A DNA stretch of 64,000 bases from Siphlonurus alternatus. Its lineage: Eukaryota > Arthropoda > Insecta > Ephemeroptera > Siphlonuridae. Each line of letters opens with the position of its first letter. The stretch's first letter is position 1. The translations under genes were made by a program, and so were the position numbers. The stretch covers positions 26,686,773 through 26,750,772 of the forward strand of contig OX463782.1 of the NCBI GenBank assembly GCA_949825025.1. Direction: 5' to 3'. Shown piece by piece: positions 1-10,537 of this stretch. The notes beneath the pieces are model-generated. The model was not told where the DNA came from. It worked only from the letters and a program-made list of their open reading frames with translations, and did not search any database.

Positions 1-1610
1 GCTCCTCAAACCATTGTGCGTCTTGGCACCGGAAAATTACGGGAAAACAACAATATTAGATTTCATATTGCGCCAAACCGGCATTTACGGTTATGAATAC
101 GCATTCCCGACCAACCGAGTGAAACAGATGTCACAGTTCCAGGAGGGCTTCCATAAAGCGATCGTCATCGACGACCTAGACGAGAGGACAATAGACAAAC
201 TCTTGTTGACGCGCCTCCTGAAGTACGAGTGCATTTCTACCGTGAGTATTAAAACTACTAATATTGCATTCTAAACGATCTGCAGAGGTCTGAATCTGCC
301 TGAACCGGATCAAATCGGTTTACAGACCGGTATAAACCGATCTGTACCGATTTGGACCCATTCCAAGTGGTCTAAATATTGCATCCTAAACAGTTTGCAG
401 CGGTCTGAATCTGAATCGGTTTACAGACCGGTATAAACCGATCTGTACCGATTTAGACCCATTCCAAGCGGTCTGTATCGGTTTTTATTTCAAATTTTGA
501 TTACAGATCCAACCAGAAGTGGGACTAAGTGAGGTATATCATGATGTACCTATCATAGTAACAACGAAGAAAACACTGCCAGACCATCTCGTTCCCCTGT
601 TGACAATCATAAAAGGTCATGAACCACTAAGTGCAGCAAAGGAGCGGAACGTGCTCGTGCCCGTCCTAAAGATCGACAATCCGCAAACTGCTGGTACCTG
701 CTCTTCGTTCATAAATAGGTGGACCAATATTGAGCCAAATACTCAAGCAGCTCAACTCCACCTCACTCCGAACGGCAGACCACTAGCTGAAGCGGTAAGA
801 GGTGAGTTTTTTAATGCATGTAATTTAATTAATTTTTTAATTAAATTTTTAAATTTTATTTTAAAATTTAATTTAATTTTTGCACGACATCCCATACAGC
901 GGAACTCAGGCTCTTGCAGCGACACAACGCAGGCGTCAGACGAGACGAAGTACACGCACGGAACTGAAATTTACAAAGAGCGAAAAGAGTCGCTGCACTG
1001 TGTGAAACGCCGAGCAGCTCGAGTGGTACGGAAAATACGGTGCGTTCCTCTAAATCGTCTGGTGGAACCAGAGTCGATGCCCAGTCCGCTTGTGTCATCT
1101 CGCCAATGCGACGGATCAGTGTGTCCCAACGTCGGCGCTGTCGGACTCTTAACATCCAAGAGCGAACGGTCACCAGCCAGCCCCTCGAGCGAAGGAGAAG
1201 TGAGACTGGCGGACCAAGGCCTAGCACACCAGGCAAAAATTCCCATCACCATGAACAATCCACACAGACAGTTGGTAAGATTTGATTTACTTGTTTGGTC
1301 CGTATGATGACCCGACCGCTCTCTTCTAATATATTAAATTCTATTAACAGCTCGACGCACTGAAAAGGTTCCTTCAGGCAAGAGATCTAAAGTGGATGAT
1401 TCGAACGATGGGAAAAAGCAACAGACAATCGTTAACTGTTTCCGCACCGCTAGATCAACTGTTAGAACTATGTCAGCCTCACGAAACTTAGTTTTTAGAC
1501 AGACAGTTCTGCATCAAGATGAGGCTAATAATGACCATAATCTTCCAGAACTCACACCACTTGCACGATTAATCGATCTCGCTGATGACGATCAAGCTCG
1601 TGACACTTAA
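1..1610 (+). CDS. SF3-helicase/Rep-like protein, 3' part of a spliced gene, possibly of viral or transposon origin
   Basis: The first exon is open from the window edge to 241 and the second runs from 507 to 794 or 801, joining in phase 0 with GTGAGT and TTACAG splice sites. The first exon carries a P-loop (APENYGKTT, about 29-55) and a Walker-B-like strand (VIDDLD, about 165-182). The second carries a hydrophobic strand ending TT (PIIVTTKK, about 549-572) where SF3 helicases have motif C; the usual Asn at its end is Lys here. This order and spacing resemble SF3 ATPases of Rep/NS1-type replication proteins. The C-terminal part is basic and Ser-rich. A last exon 1351-1610 ends at TAA. Reading through 900-1274 is unresolved: the frame that joins the last exon is open only from 968, while the upstream splice delivers another frame, so there is either a further small intron or a frameshift. 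The N-terminus lies outside the window. Family assignment is inference from motifs only. Confidence 0.5.
242..506. repeat. intron filled with 10-bp-period AAAYCG array
   Basis: This intron of the helicase-like gene is built mostly of decamers that begin or end with ACCG/ATCGG words. Successive words such as GAACCGGATC, AAATCGGTTT and ATAAACCGAT stay in a 10-bp register. A block of about 70 bp, from the CGGTTTACAGACC word onward, occurs twice (about 315-365 and 417-475). Confidence 0.75.
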
Positions 1611-2476
1611 AAATATTATTCGTGTGTTATTTTAATAAGCTGACATATGATTTTTTAACTGTATGTGTATGTGTAATTAGTGTAAACTGCATCAAATCGC
1701 TGTAAATCGGTTTACTCCGATTTAGGACTTTATAAAACATTACTTTCTCATACCGGTTTACAGCAATTCAGAATTTGCGTAAACCGGTACAGATCGGTAT
1801 AAACCGCTGTAAATCGGTTTAGGTCATCTGGATTGTTCTAGAATATTCTAGATGTCTCAAACCGGTTTACAGCGATTCTGAATCGCTGTAAACCGGTACA
1901 GATAGGTATAAACCGCTGTTTTATACAAATTATTGACAATTAGCCTTTTGTCTTATATAAAATTAATTTAATTAGTGTTTGATGTGACGTGCAAAGTGTT
2001 TCTCAATTAAGTAAGTGAAATTTGTGAATAGATAGAATTGTGAACTATATAGATGGTTATAAATCGGTTTGTAAACCGATTTGATAAATTTGATAATTTC
2101 ATTTTGAAAAATTTCTGGAAAAAACCGTCCGATGGCGCTGCTTTCCGGATGCAACCGTGGGCATGCTAGAAAGTTCCGGGCGTTGTTTCACTCGACAGGA
2201 TTTTGCTCCTAGATATTCTTTGTTTTACAGGTAATCATGCGAGTTAATTAGCTTTTTTTAGTCAAAATTAAGATATAATATACTGCTGGTGTTACGTAAT
2301 ATCATATGCAACCGAATATGTAACCGTTTCACTCGAAAACGGTTATTGCATGAATTCGTTTACATGACGTTGCAGATTTTTGCTTGTTGTCCAACCGATT
2401 ATTAATTGAATTCTTGTATTGTTGCAGTCTACTCAAACTATCACATTATTCAGAATTCACTGAGGACTGGGTGAAG
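1611..2476. repeat. intergenic spacer with decamer array
   Basis: The spacer between the two left-hand genes contains AAACCGGTAC, AAACCGCTGT and AAATCGGTTT type decamers at 1684-1920, with a smaller patch at 2055-2085. The rest, 2090-2476, is the presumed promoter and 5'UTR of the next gene; no clear core promoter element is seen, and a possible splice acceptor (TTGCAG) lies near 2428. Confidence 0.7.
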
Positions 2477-5400
2477 ATGGCTTCAAGAAAAGACAAGGGG
2501 AAAGGAAAGAAGAAGGCAGCCACCCCTTCTGATGACGAGTATGGACCACTGCCCTTTGGGGTGCATGAGCTCCATGAGAGGGATAATCTAGAAGATTGGT
2601 CTATTGGTAAGTACATAATAACTTTCATAATTTTGTGTAAAACATGATTAAATCAAACAGTGCAATGCACTGTTAAGTTTACATAATATCAAATAATATT
2701 ACATAACATTACATAATTTACATAGTGCATATGCAACCACATGTGATATTATGCAAATTTAACAGTGCATTCCACTGCATGCATACTTCATAAGGGGTGT
2801 CACTTGTCAATCATCACATAGCTTAAGTATAATACATGATCATACAGTGCAATGGTTTATTAAATTTACATACTTCATGCATGTTTTGATTGACAAGTGA
2901 CACCCATTTTGTCTATGCAAACATAGGTGATATTATGCAAATTTAACAGTGCATTCCACTGCATGCATACTTCATAAGGGGTGTCACTTGTCAATCATCA
3001 CATAGCTTAAGTATAATACATGCATCATACAGTGCAATGGTTTATTAAATTTACATACTTCATGCATGTTTTGATTGACAAGTGACACCCATTTTGTCTA
3101 TGCAAACCGTGGTGATATTATGAAAATTCAATAGTGCATTGCACTGTATGATGCATGCATACTTGAGCTGTTTGTTGATTGACAAGTTACACCCCTTTTG
3201 TCTATGCAAACATAGGTGATATTATGCAAATTTAACAGTGCATTCCACTGCATGCATACTTCATAAGGGGTGTCACTTGTCAATCATCACATAGCTTAAG
3301 TATGCATGCATCATACAGTGCAATGCATTATTAAAGTTGCATAATTCCTGCATGTTGTGATTGACAAGTGACACCCATTTTGACTATGCATACATCATGC
3401 ATTCCACTGCATGATGTATGCATACTTCCTGCATGTTGTGATTGACTAGTGAAACCCATTTTGTCTATGCAAACCTTGGTGATATTATGAAAATTCAATA
3501 GTGCATTGCACTGTATGATACATGCATACTTGAGCTATGTGGTGATTGACAAGTTACACCCCTTTTTTATGTTCATACATAGGGGATATTATGCACATAC
3601 ATGATAATCATCACATAGCTTAAATATGCATGCATTATACAGTGCAATGCATTATTAAATTGCATAATATCAACAAAGTTTGCATATGAAAAAGGGTTTG
3701 CCCAAAAACGATCTGCCCCAGTTCAAACCGTAACAAATCGGTACAAATCGCTAAACCGGGGCAAACCGATCTGCTCCAGTTCAAACCGTAACAAATCGGT
3801 ACAAATCGCTAAACCGGGGCAAACCGATCTGCCCCAGTTCAAACCGTAACAAATCGGTACAAATCGCTACAAACCGTATTGAATTGCACTAAACCGGAGC
3901 AAACCGATCTGCCCCAGTTCAAACCGTAACAAATCGGTACAAACAGATTTTAATCATTCCTACAACGAAAAACAGATGGAGTTGGCAAACGAGTCTCCAT
4001 GTAAAATACTATAATTATAATTTATAATTACGTTTACTAATTATTAATTTTTTTTCAATTTCATTTATATTCCTACATATCATCTTGAATTTTTGCGATA
4101 TAAATTATGTACTAATACAAACCGTGAACAGGAGAAATCTTTAAAATAATAATGCAAGTCGGTCAATCAATGTGCATCAAAAAAATCAAATAGCTGAAGT
4201 ATGCATGCATCATACAGTGCAATGCACAATATTTTACCACCAATTTTTGTTTTTAATGAATGGGTTGCAAACTAATAAAAACCGTTAAATGTATATATTT
4301 AATAAAATAATGCTGCAAACCGATTTACACCGATTTACAAACCGATTTAGGCCATACCCCCCTCGGGTACGGCCGTTTCCTCGCCTCGATTTTTCAATAA
4401 AATAAAATAAAATAGAAATTAAAAATAATAAATATTAAAATTTAAAATAAATTTTCCTTTGACGTATATCTTACCCATACCGCGGCAATTAGATATGTTG
4501 GCCACATTATAATAACAAATAACCAATGTGATCTCCCTTTGACGTTATCTTCAACATACCGCGGCAATTAGATATGTTGGCCACATTACAATAACCAATA
4601 ACCAATGTGATCTCCCTTTGACGTTGATCCTCAACATACCGCGGCAATTAGATATATTGGGCACTGTAAAATAAGCAATAACATTTCCCCATAAACCGGT
4701 GCAAACCGATCTGCTGCGGTTTCAAACCGGAGCAAATCGGTTTGATTGTTTGATTATTTGATTTTTCCTGAGGATTTTGTCGCAAGCAAACCGTTGCAAA
4801 TCGACTTAAACTGGTGCAAACCGTCTAACTGGGACAAACCAATCTGAACCCATTCCCCCTAAACCGGTGCAAACCGATCTGCTGCGGTTTCAAACCGGGG
4901 CAAATCGGTTTGATTGTTTGAATATTTGATTTCTCCATAATCGTGAGGATTTTATGTCACATGCAAACCGATGCAAATCACCTTAAACCGGTGCAAACCG
5001 ATCTGGAACTGTTTCAAACCGGGCCAAACCAATCCAAATCGCTGTAAACTGGTGCAAATCTGGGTAAATCGGTAAATTAATTCGTTGATTTGTCTTTGTT
5101 TCAGACATGACCAAACCTCATTACATCACTGTTTCTGACGAGTTACATCCTGGAAGTGTGTTTCGCTTCTCTGACTACAATGTCCACAAGTTCGATGGAG
5201 GACGTGATTGGTTGTATTCGGTGATAGACAAATGGGATAAAGACAAAATGGACACTTGTCGTGCTGACTTGCTTGCGTTACATGTGTCATCCGGGCATTC
5301 AGTTTTTAAAGACAAGACGGGGGTCCAAATTTTACACTACATGACTTGCAAGATGCCCAAATTGCGTGAAGGGTTCATGCCTTTCATGCTTCGCATCTCT

Positions 5401-8121
5401 AAGTCGTATACCAATTATGTGAAAGCTTTTCCTGAGCTGAAGGGAATAGTTAAGCCTCCTTCACCCATCGAAATTTTTAACAAATATCACGGGCATTGCT
5501 TCCTGGTTCTCCTATTTTGGGTAACGCGTTCTCTCCCCGTTCCACCTGCGTCAATGAAGTACCTGAGTGACACGGACTGGTCCCAGTTATTGCAGAACGT
5601 GTTTGACATCAACCCCAAGGAGGTAATGTTTAGCAAGAACATCAAGGAGGCAATCAAGTCCTATTTCCAGTATGCACAGCCATGCAAGCATATGCTATAT
5701 TGCCATCGAGAAATATTTGACTACTTCAGGGGGTTTGAAATTCACAAAAAATGGAGAGTCACGGACCCCACAGTAAGTCAAAGTAGCGACGAAGAGTGGG
5801 CCCGGGCAAATTACAAGACCTCTAGTGACGCGCCGACATTTAGGTGCCCTTTCAGTTCCCTCGTGGGAAGAGAAGTGGATCGTGAAGTGGAAAGAAGGCC
5901 CACGAACGAAGAGATCGTCACACAACTAGATTTTGTAAATTCATACAAAATGCGAGAGGGAGTGACAAAAGAAACTTTCATAAAGAATATCGTACATGGT
6001 TATGAAAGCTTCAAAATCGCCCACCAGTCTTCCTCTGGACTCGGTCCATCTTCTTCAGGTGGCGCTGGACCCGGACCATTTTCTTCAGGTGGCGCTGGAC
6101 TCGGTCCATCTTCTTCAGGTGGCGCTGGACCCAGTCCATTTTCTTCAGGTGGCGCTGCACCTGGTCCATCTTATTCAGGTGGCGCTGGATTCGGTCCATC
6201 TTATTCAGGTGGTGGTCAATCTACATCTGGCGGACGTCCTCCATCACTTTTAGGTACTCCATCTTCCGCTCTTGGTCCCTCCGTATCTTTGGCTAAAAGA
6301 TCTGAAGAAGAAGCTTGCTTGGGCACCCCCATGAAGCGGCCACATGAATACGGCGGGTTACCGCCTGCCAAAAGAGCTGACAGAATCCACATGCTAGCCA
6401 GTAGGCTTTACGACATTTTTGGAGATCAGCCGTGGGACGTCAACACCCATGTGGCTCTGGAGTGCCGAATCATCACACATCACACTGGTGACCAGCTCGT
6501 GAGTATAAAAATTAAACGCCGGGAAATTGTATAAACCGATATGCAGGGATTTTAAATTGGGGAAAATCGGTGTGTTCTGAACCGATGCAAATCGCCCTAA
6601 ACTGGTGCAAACCGATTTAAGCCGATTTAACGATTTAATCGTAACCTTTACAAAGGCTCTTAAATATCAATGCGTGTTTCAGGTAACCCGGAAACTCGCC
6701 GAGCAGATTGTCCGCAGCAGAGAGGAGATGACCGCTGTCATCCAGGAATTCTTCCCGCACAAAGTAACACGAGGAAAAAGGCCAGCAGACGGAATTGTGG
6801 TCCCACATGCCCTATGTGGTCTTGAAAAAGGTAAGTTTTAATTAAAATTGATGCAATTTTAATTATATTTATGTTTCCAATCGTTTTGTTACAGAGGAAG
6901 TGCTTCGCATTCCTAGTGAAGATATGCATTTTGAGCCCGTGGATGACGTGTACTTCTGCAGCCTCCCTGGAGTAATGAAACTGCAGAACCTAATCGATGA
7001 TCAGATACCACTACCACCAAAATCAACCCACCGCCTTCCACGATTCCTAATGCCATCGCCAGAAAGGGCCTCCGACTCCGAAGTTGACGAGGAACAAGAG
7101 CAAGAGAAAGAGCATGAAAATTCAAACGAGGAGTTTGAATTTGTCCAACAAGTGGATGCGATGGACATTGATGAGGCCCAAGGTAAATTTTTATAATTCA
7201 TAGGAATAAATTTAAGTTCATGGGTAAAACACTGATCTTTATTGTATGTACTATTTTTAGGCGAGAAAGGAAAGAAGGTGGAAAATCCACCCCGTGCTAA
7301 GACGCCAGGTAATTAAGGATGATCCCTCTGCACCATTCTAAATCTCGAAAAATTTAAAAAAAGTTAAACTAAGCCATAATATATTCTTTGTTGTCACAGA
7401 TCTGTTCCGGCCACAGCGAACTTCCTCTCCCGATTTAATCTCAGTCGTGTTGACGACAACCGCTGGTAAGTACCAATCTCAACCAATTTGAACCGGTCTG
7501 CCCCGGTTTGCAGCGGTATGGACCGGGGTTTACGTATCAAATTGAACTAATCCTAACTTCCTGCTCTGTTTCCACAGATATTCATCCACTGCCACCGTCG
7601 TATCCCACCACTCCAAGCAAACCCACGACGGCGAGTGAAGGTAAGTCCCGATCTACAGCGGTCTGAACCGGTCTGAATGGGTCCAAATCGGTCCAAACTA
7701 ATAAAACATTATATTAATACTTTTTTCTCTTTTCACAGCGTTCACGCCCAGCGACTACCTGCCACTCTCCCAAGTAGCGCAGAAACAAACCCGAACCCCC
7801 CCCCCACCCAGTCCCAAAATAGCTACTCAACCGGGATCAGAAGAATCATTTGCGTCACCAGATTTTTCCCCTCATTTAACTCCATCAGTTCAAGCACCTA
7901 CTGCACCTCCTCACGTATTTCAGGCACCTGCATCACCAGACCCAGAAACATCCTCTTCAGACTCGACTTCAGACGACGAAGAAAGCTCCCCTGAAAAGCC
8001 CAAGGTGCGAAAAAGACGCAAGAAGTTTACAGAAACTGAACGTTTAAAGCAGTACAGTGGCTTGACCACACCCGACCTCAAGGATACTGGCAAATCCAAG
8101 AGGATCCAAAAAAAAAAATAA
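2477..8121 (+). CDS. orphan 839-residue nuclear-like protein, eight exons
   Basis: Exons are 2477-2606, 5105-6498, 6683-6830, 6895-7182, 7261-7308, 7400-7465, 7578-7640 and 7739-8121. Every junction is GT-AG and the phases close to exactly 840 codons, so the model is well supported. The start is ATG in front of MASRKDKGKGKKK. Residues from about 44 to 340 form a globular region (TKPHYITVSDELHPGS...) rich in Trp, Tyr, Cys and His that I do not recognise. It is followed by five tandem 10-residue Ser-Gly-Gly-Ala-Gly-Pro units, a Lys/Arg patch (MKRP, PPAKR), an acidic Glu-rich stretch (about 7080-7140), a Pro-rich tail and a basic C-terminus (VRKRRKK). The layout suggests a nuclear, nucleic-acid- or chromatin-associated protein, but no function can be assigned. 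It lies 866 bp behind the helicase-like gene on the same strand and shares the decamer arrays in its introns, so the two genes may form one functional or mobile unit. Confidence 0.8.
2640..3665. repeat. tandem ~184-bp repeat with internal inverted segments
   Basis: Within the first intron of the 839-residue gene, units starting near 2743, 2927, 3111, 3212 and 3478 share GTGATATTATG and the words ACAGTGCATTCCACTGCATG and GGGGTGTCACTTGTCAATCA. Each full unit also carries an inverted copy of the last word (TTGATTGACAAGTGACACCC), so units can fold into hairpins. Copies at 3111 and 3478 are divergent. Confidence 0.85.
3700..3965. repeat. clearest decamer array (AAAYCGNNNC, period 10)
   Basis: Three longer copies of a unit containing AAACCGTAAC, AAATCGGTAC and AAATCGCTA follow each other. 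From about 3840 eleven consecutive decamers keep exact 10-bp register: AAACCGTAAC, AAATCGGTAC, AAATCGCTAC, AAACCGTATT, GAATTGCACT, AAACCGGAGC, AAACCGATCT, GCCCCAGTTC and so on. The array is intronic. Confidence 0.9.
3966..4455. other. AT-rich intron segment
   Basis: Mostly AT-rich intron sequence, with one short decamer patch at 4312-4350 (AAACCGATTT, ACACCGATTT). The 4190-4225 segment repeats the ATGCATGCATCATACAGTGC word of the upstream 184-bp repeat. No open coding segment was seen. Confidence 0.6.
4456..4683. repeat. three tandem ~92-bp units
   Basis: Three copies share CCTTTGACGT, ATACCGCGGCAATTAGATAT and GTTGGCCACATTA; the third is the most diverged. They lie between two decamer arrays in the same intron. 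Confidence 0.85.
4690..5085. repeat. decamer array ahead of the large exon
   Basis: Two related blocks (about 4690-4735 and 4858-4920) carry AAACCGGTGC, AAACCGATCT and GCTGCGGTTT. Decamers then run almost to the splice acceptor at 5104. The polypyrimidine and TTTCAG acceptor follow immediately. Confidence 0.85.
6051..6200 (+). repeat. in-frame 30-bp coding minisatellite
   Basis: Five consecutive 30-bp units inside the large exon each begin with TCTTCAGGTGGCGCTG or a TATTCAGG variant and encode a 10-residue SSGGAGPGPF-like unit. Differences are mainly third-position or conservative changes. The unit length is three times the 10-bp period of the intronic arrays, but the sequences are unrelated. 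Confidence 0.9.
6499..6682. repeat. decamer array in an intron
   Basis: The intron between the second and third exons contains GAACCGATGC, AAATCGCCCT, AAACTGGTGC, AAACCGATTT and AAGCCGATTT in 10-bp register at about 6580-6630. Confidence 0.8.
7466..7738. repeat. decamer arrays in two short introns
   Basis: Introns 7466-7577 and 7641-7738 each contain a short array (GAACCGGTCT, GCCCCGGTTT, GCAGCGGTAT; and ACAGCGGTCT, GAACCGGTCT, GAATGGGTCC). The exon 7578-7640 between them has none. Confidence 0.75.
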
Positions 8122-8440
8122 TTTACTCACTAAGTTTCTTAATTAACATTGACTAAACTATGCCTTACTAAACTAAGTAAATTAAACAATGTTTTAACTG
8201 TGTTTTAATTACTTAAAAGTCAAGTTTAATATTGTTCATTGTATTTTGAAAAATTGTTTAAATTCGAAAATTTAATATTTGTTTAAAAACACAATACTAA
8301 TGGATATTTATTTGTTACTTGTTCTTGTTCTAGTACTTGTTCTCAGTTCTTCTTTATTGTGTATAATTTACGAATAAGAGCTAGCTACTTCAATGTTAAA
8401 AAAAGAATCGGAGTGGGGGAAATGCTCGCTGCGAATTAAA
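8122..8440. other. 3' flank of the orphan gene
   Basis: AT-rich sequence without open coding potential. No canonical AATAAA is close to the stop; ATTAAA occurs near 8180. The decamer arrays stop here. Confidence 0.5.
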
Positions 8441-9750
8441 GGTGCATACCAAATTGAATACATTTTTATAATACATATTCGAGCAGGTAATAAGAATGAT
8501 TCTGGTATCCCTAGCTGTGGCTAAAATATTTTCCTACGATGCCTATATAGTTATTTTACAATTAATTATTTTGTTTGAAAATTGAGTTCAAAAACCGTTG
8601 ATTGATTCAAGCCGGCGTGCGGCAGTAGCTTGAATTGCTTGAATCAACCAACGGTTTTTGGATCCACTTTTTAAACTAAATAATCAATTGTAAAATAGCT
8701 AGGCATTGTACGAAAATATTTGAGCCACGGGGATACCCAAAGATGCAAAAATTCGCGCGAAACATGGTGCGCGAAACTTCGCGAAAATTTCGCGAAATTT
8801 AAAAAAAGACTGTCGCAATGCGATTTTTTATATATTCATCAAAAAATTAAGAAAACAAGATAAAATGGCCCCTTTCATGACCTGTCTATCCTCGAGTGTG
8901 TTAAGGTATAACCTGAGAATTTGTCCGTCAAGGTCAAGAGGCGTGGCTTCACTGGCAAATCTGGCAACACTGTTGCAATAGTAATGCGAATATTTTTCTA
9001 GGAGGGGGTGGTAACAGTCCCTGAGAGCGTTGCCAAGTCTCTTAGGTCATATAGGAAACGATCATCGCCACGGTTCGAAATATATGAAAACAATTCAGAA
9101 AAATAGTCCAAAAAATTAGCTTTTAATCTGTGTAAAATTTTAAAAAATTCTCGAGCCGTTTTTGTGTAAAGTTAATTGAAAAATTTAACATTGAAAGGAT
9201 ACAAAATACACATTTAAATAAATTAATTATAATTAAACCAACGGTTAAAAAAATCTGAAAAAAATCAGTAGTATTTGGACAATTGTTGTAAGTCTACCAA
9301 ATTAATTTCAAGAACATCTGTCGATACGACTTTTTTCGTCCGAATATCTCAGGTTAAGCCTTAAATGATTTTAAAAATAATTAAAAGTAATTTTTAAAAT
9401 AAAAAAAAAAAAAAGAAATAAAATTTTTTATATCTAATAAATTAAATTGAACTTTTTTTTAATTCATTTATGCAATTAAACCTGTCATTAAAGTAAAATT
9501 AGGAAGAAAATGGCGTATTCATTAAATACGATTCGAAAAAGTGGAGCGGGAAATTCAAATATATCAATTTCGCAAAATTTCGCGCGAAACTTTCGCGAAA
9601 ATTGGCTTGCGATACTTTGCGAATATTCGCGAAACTAGCGAAATTTCGCGCGAAGCTTCGCGAAGCGTTAATTGCATCACTGGGGATACCAGAATAATTC
9701 TTGGTTGCTCGAATATGTAAAAAAAAAGTATTCACTTTGGTATACCTTTC
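8441..9750. mobile_element. foldback element, split by a nested hAT-type insertion
   Basis: The ends are inverted copies (AGGTGCATACCAAATTGAAT on the left; a diverged complement ending GGTATACCTTT on the right). A central hairpin near 8590-8660 pairs AAAAACCGTTGATTGATTCA with TTGAATCAACCAACGGTTTT. The right arm is interrupted at 8738-9682. It may be TTAA-flanked (TTAA left, TTCA right). No transposase is encoded. Confidence 0.75.
8738..9682. mobile_element. non-autonomous hAT-type element, 8-bp TSD GGGATACC
   Basis: The 945-bp insert has CAAAGATGCAA at the left end and TTGCATCACTG at the right end, imperfect inverted termini. The perfect 8-bp duplication GGGATACC lies at 8730-8737 and 9683-9690. 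Subterminal regions are dense in TTCGCG/CGCGAA words. No transposase ORF is present. Confidence 0.85.
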
Positions 9751-10537
9751 AGCCCTGGTGAGTAAGAGTGTCGCAACTGTGAGCGCTGAAGAGAGTGAGC
9801 GCGGTATGTACGTTGAGAATTGTTGTGAACCAAACTTTATATAGCGGTCTAGCTCTGTAATAGGGCGCTTGCATGTGACATCAGATCGTAAGTTTCAACG
9901 GTAGTCCGTCAGTCGTAGGCATCCTTGCTGGTGGAGCTACGCTATAAAGGAAAAAATATTTAAAAATATAATTAAGAAAATAATCAAAATTCTGAGGTGA
10001 GCAAAAGTTTGCAAATTTAATTTTTAAACATTTTTTTCACCTAACATTTTTAATGCATGTATTCTCTCTCATCTCCTGTAAAGTAGACTGATCGCGTCGC
10101 TCATGCCACCACCTGAATAAAATGCTTTAAATTAAGAACCAGGGCTATAACTGTTACTTTCTGAACATGTCAGAAGTGATCAGCAGAATAGTGAGCATCC
10201 ACGTTGACGTCACATTCCGCAGTATTACCATTTATGTGCATATATTATACTAATAGCTATCAAAAAAATATTGTATGCACATACCCGAACATAATGAAAA
10301 CATTGTAAACGGCCGGTGTATACTTTTGTCATGACTATGATGTCACATCAGTGTCTTTCAATACCCTAAATTTACAGGTTTTTTTGGTGTTCCAAATATC
10401 TGTAAAAAAATCACTACTTAATTAATTACTCTGTTTTATATGTTTTGTTCAAATAAGTAATACACAAATTTCGTGAAGTTGTCTACAACACATGAATTCA
10501 AACAACATTCTGCCCTCTTTTTCTCTAGGTTGAAATC
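9751..10537. other. upstream region of the SUMO-site gene
   Basis: Non-coding sequence, moderately GC-rich at 9760-9950, which could hold the promoter and 5'UTR of the next gene. A TATAAAG word occurs near 9943. The segment TTTTTCTCTAG just before the ATG at 10538 looks like a splice acceptor, implying an upstream non-coding exon. Confidence 0.4.

Noticed and set aside
242..506. Telomere-like or centromeric satellite
   Set aside because: The decamer is degenerate, does not match telomeric motifs and is restricted to introns and the spacer of two genes.
752..1258. Minus-strand frames opposite the helicase-like gene
   Set aside because: They cross the AT-rich intron and lack any motif; the plus-strand splice sites explain the region better.
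2740..3660. CRISPR-like regular repeats
   Set aside because: Repeats are long, diverged and internally inverted, with no spacer pattern, and the genome is eukaryotic.
5996..6253. Alternative frames across the 30-bp minisatellite
   Set aside because: Produced by the in-frame repeat of the orphan gene; the spliced frame is clearly the coding one.
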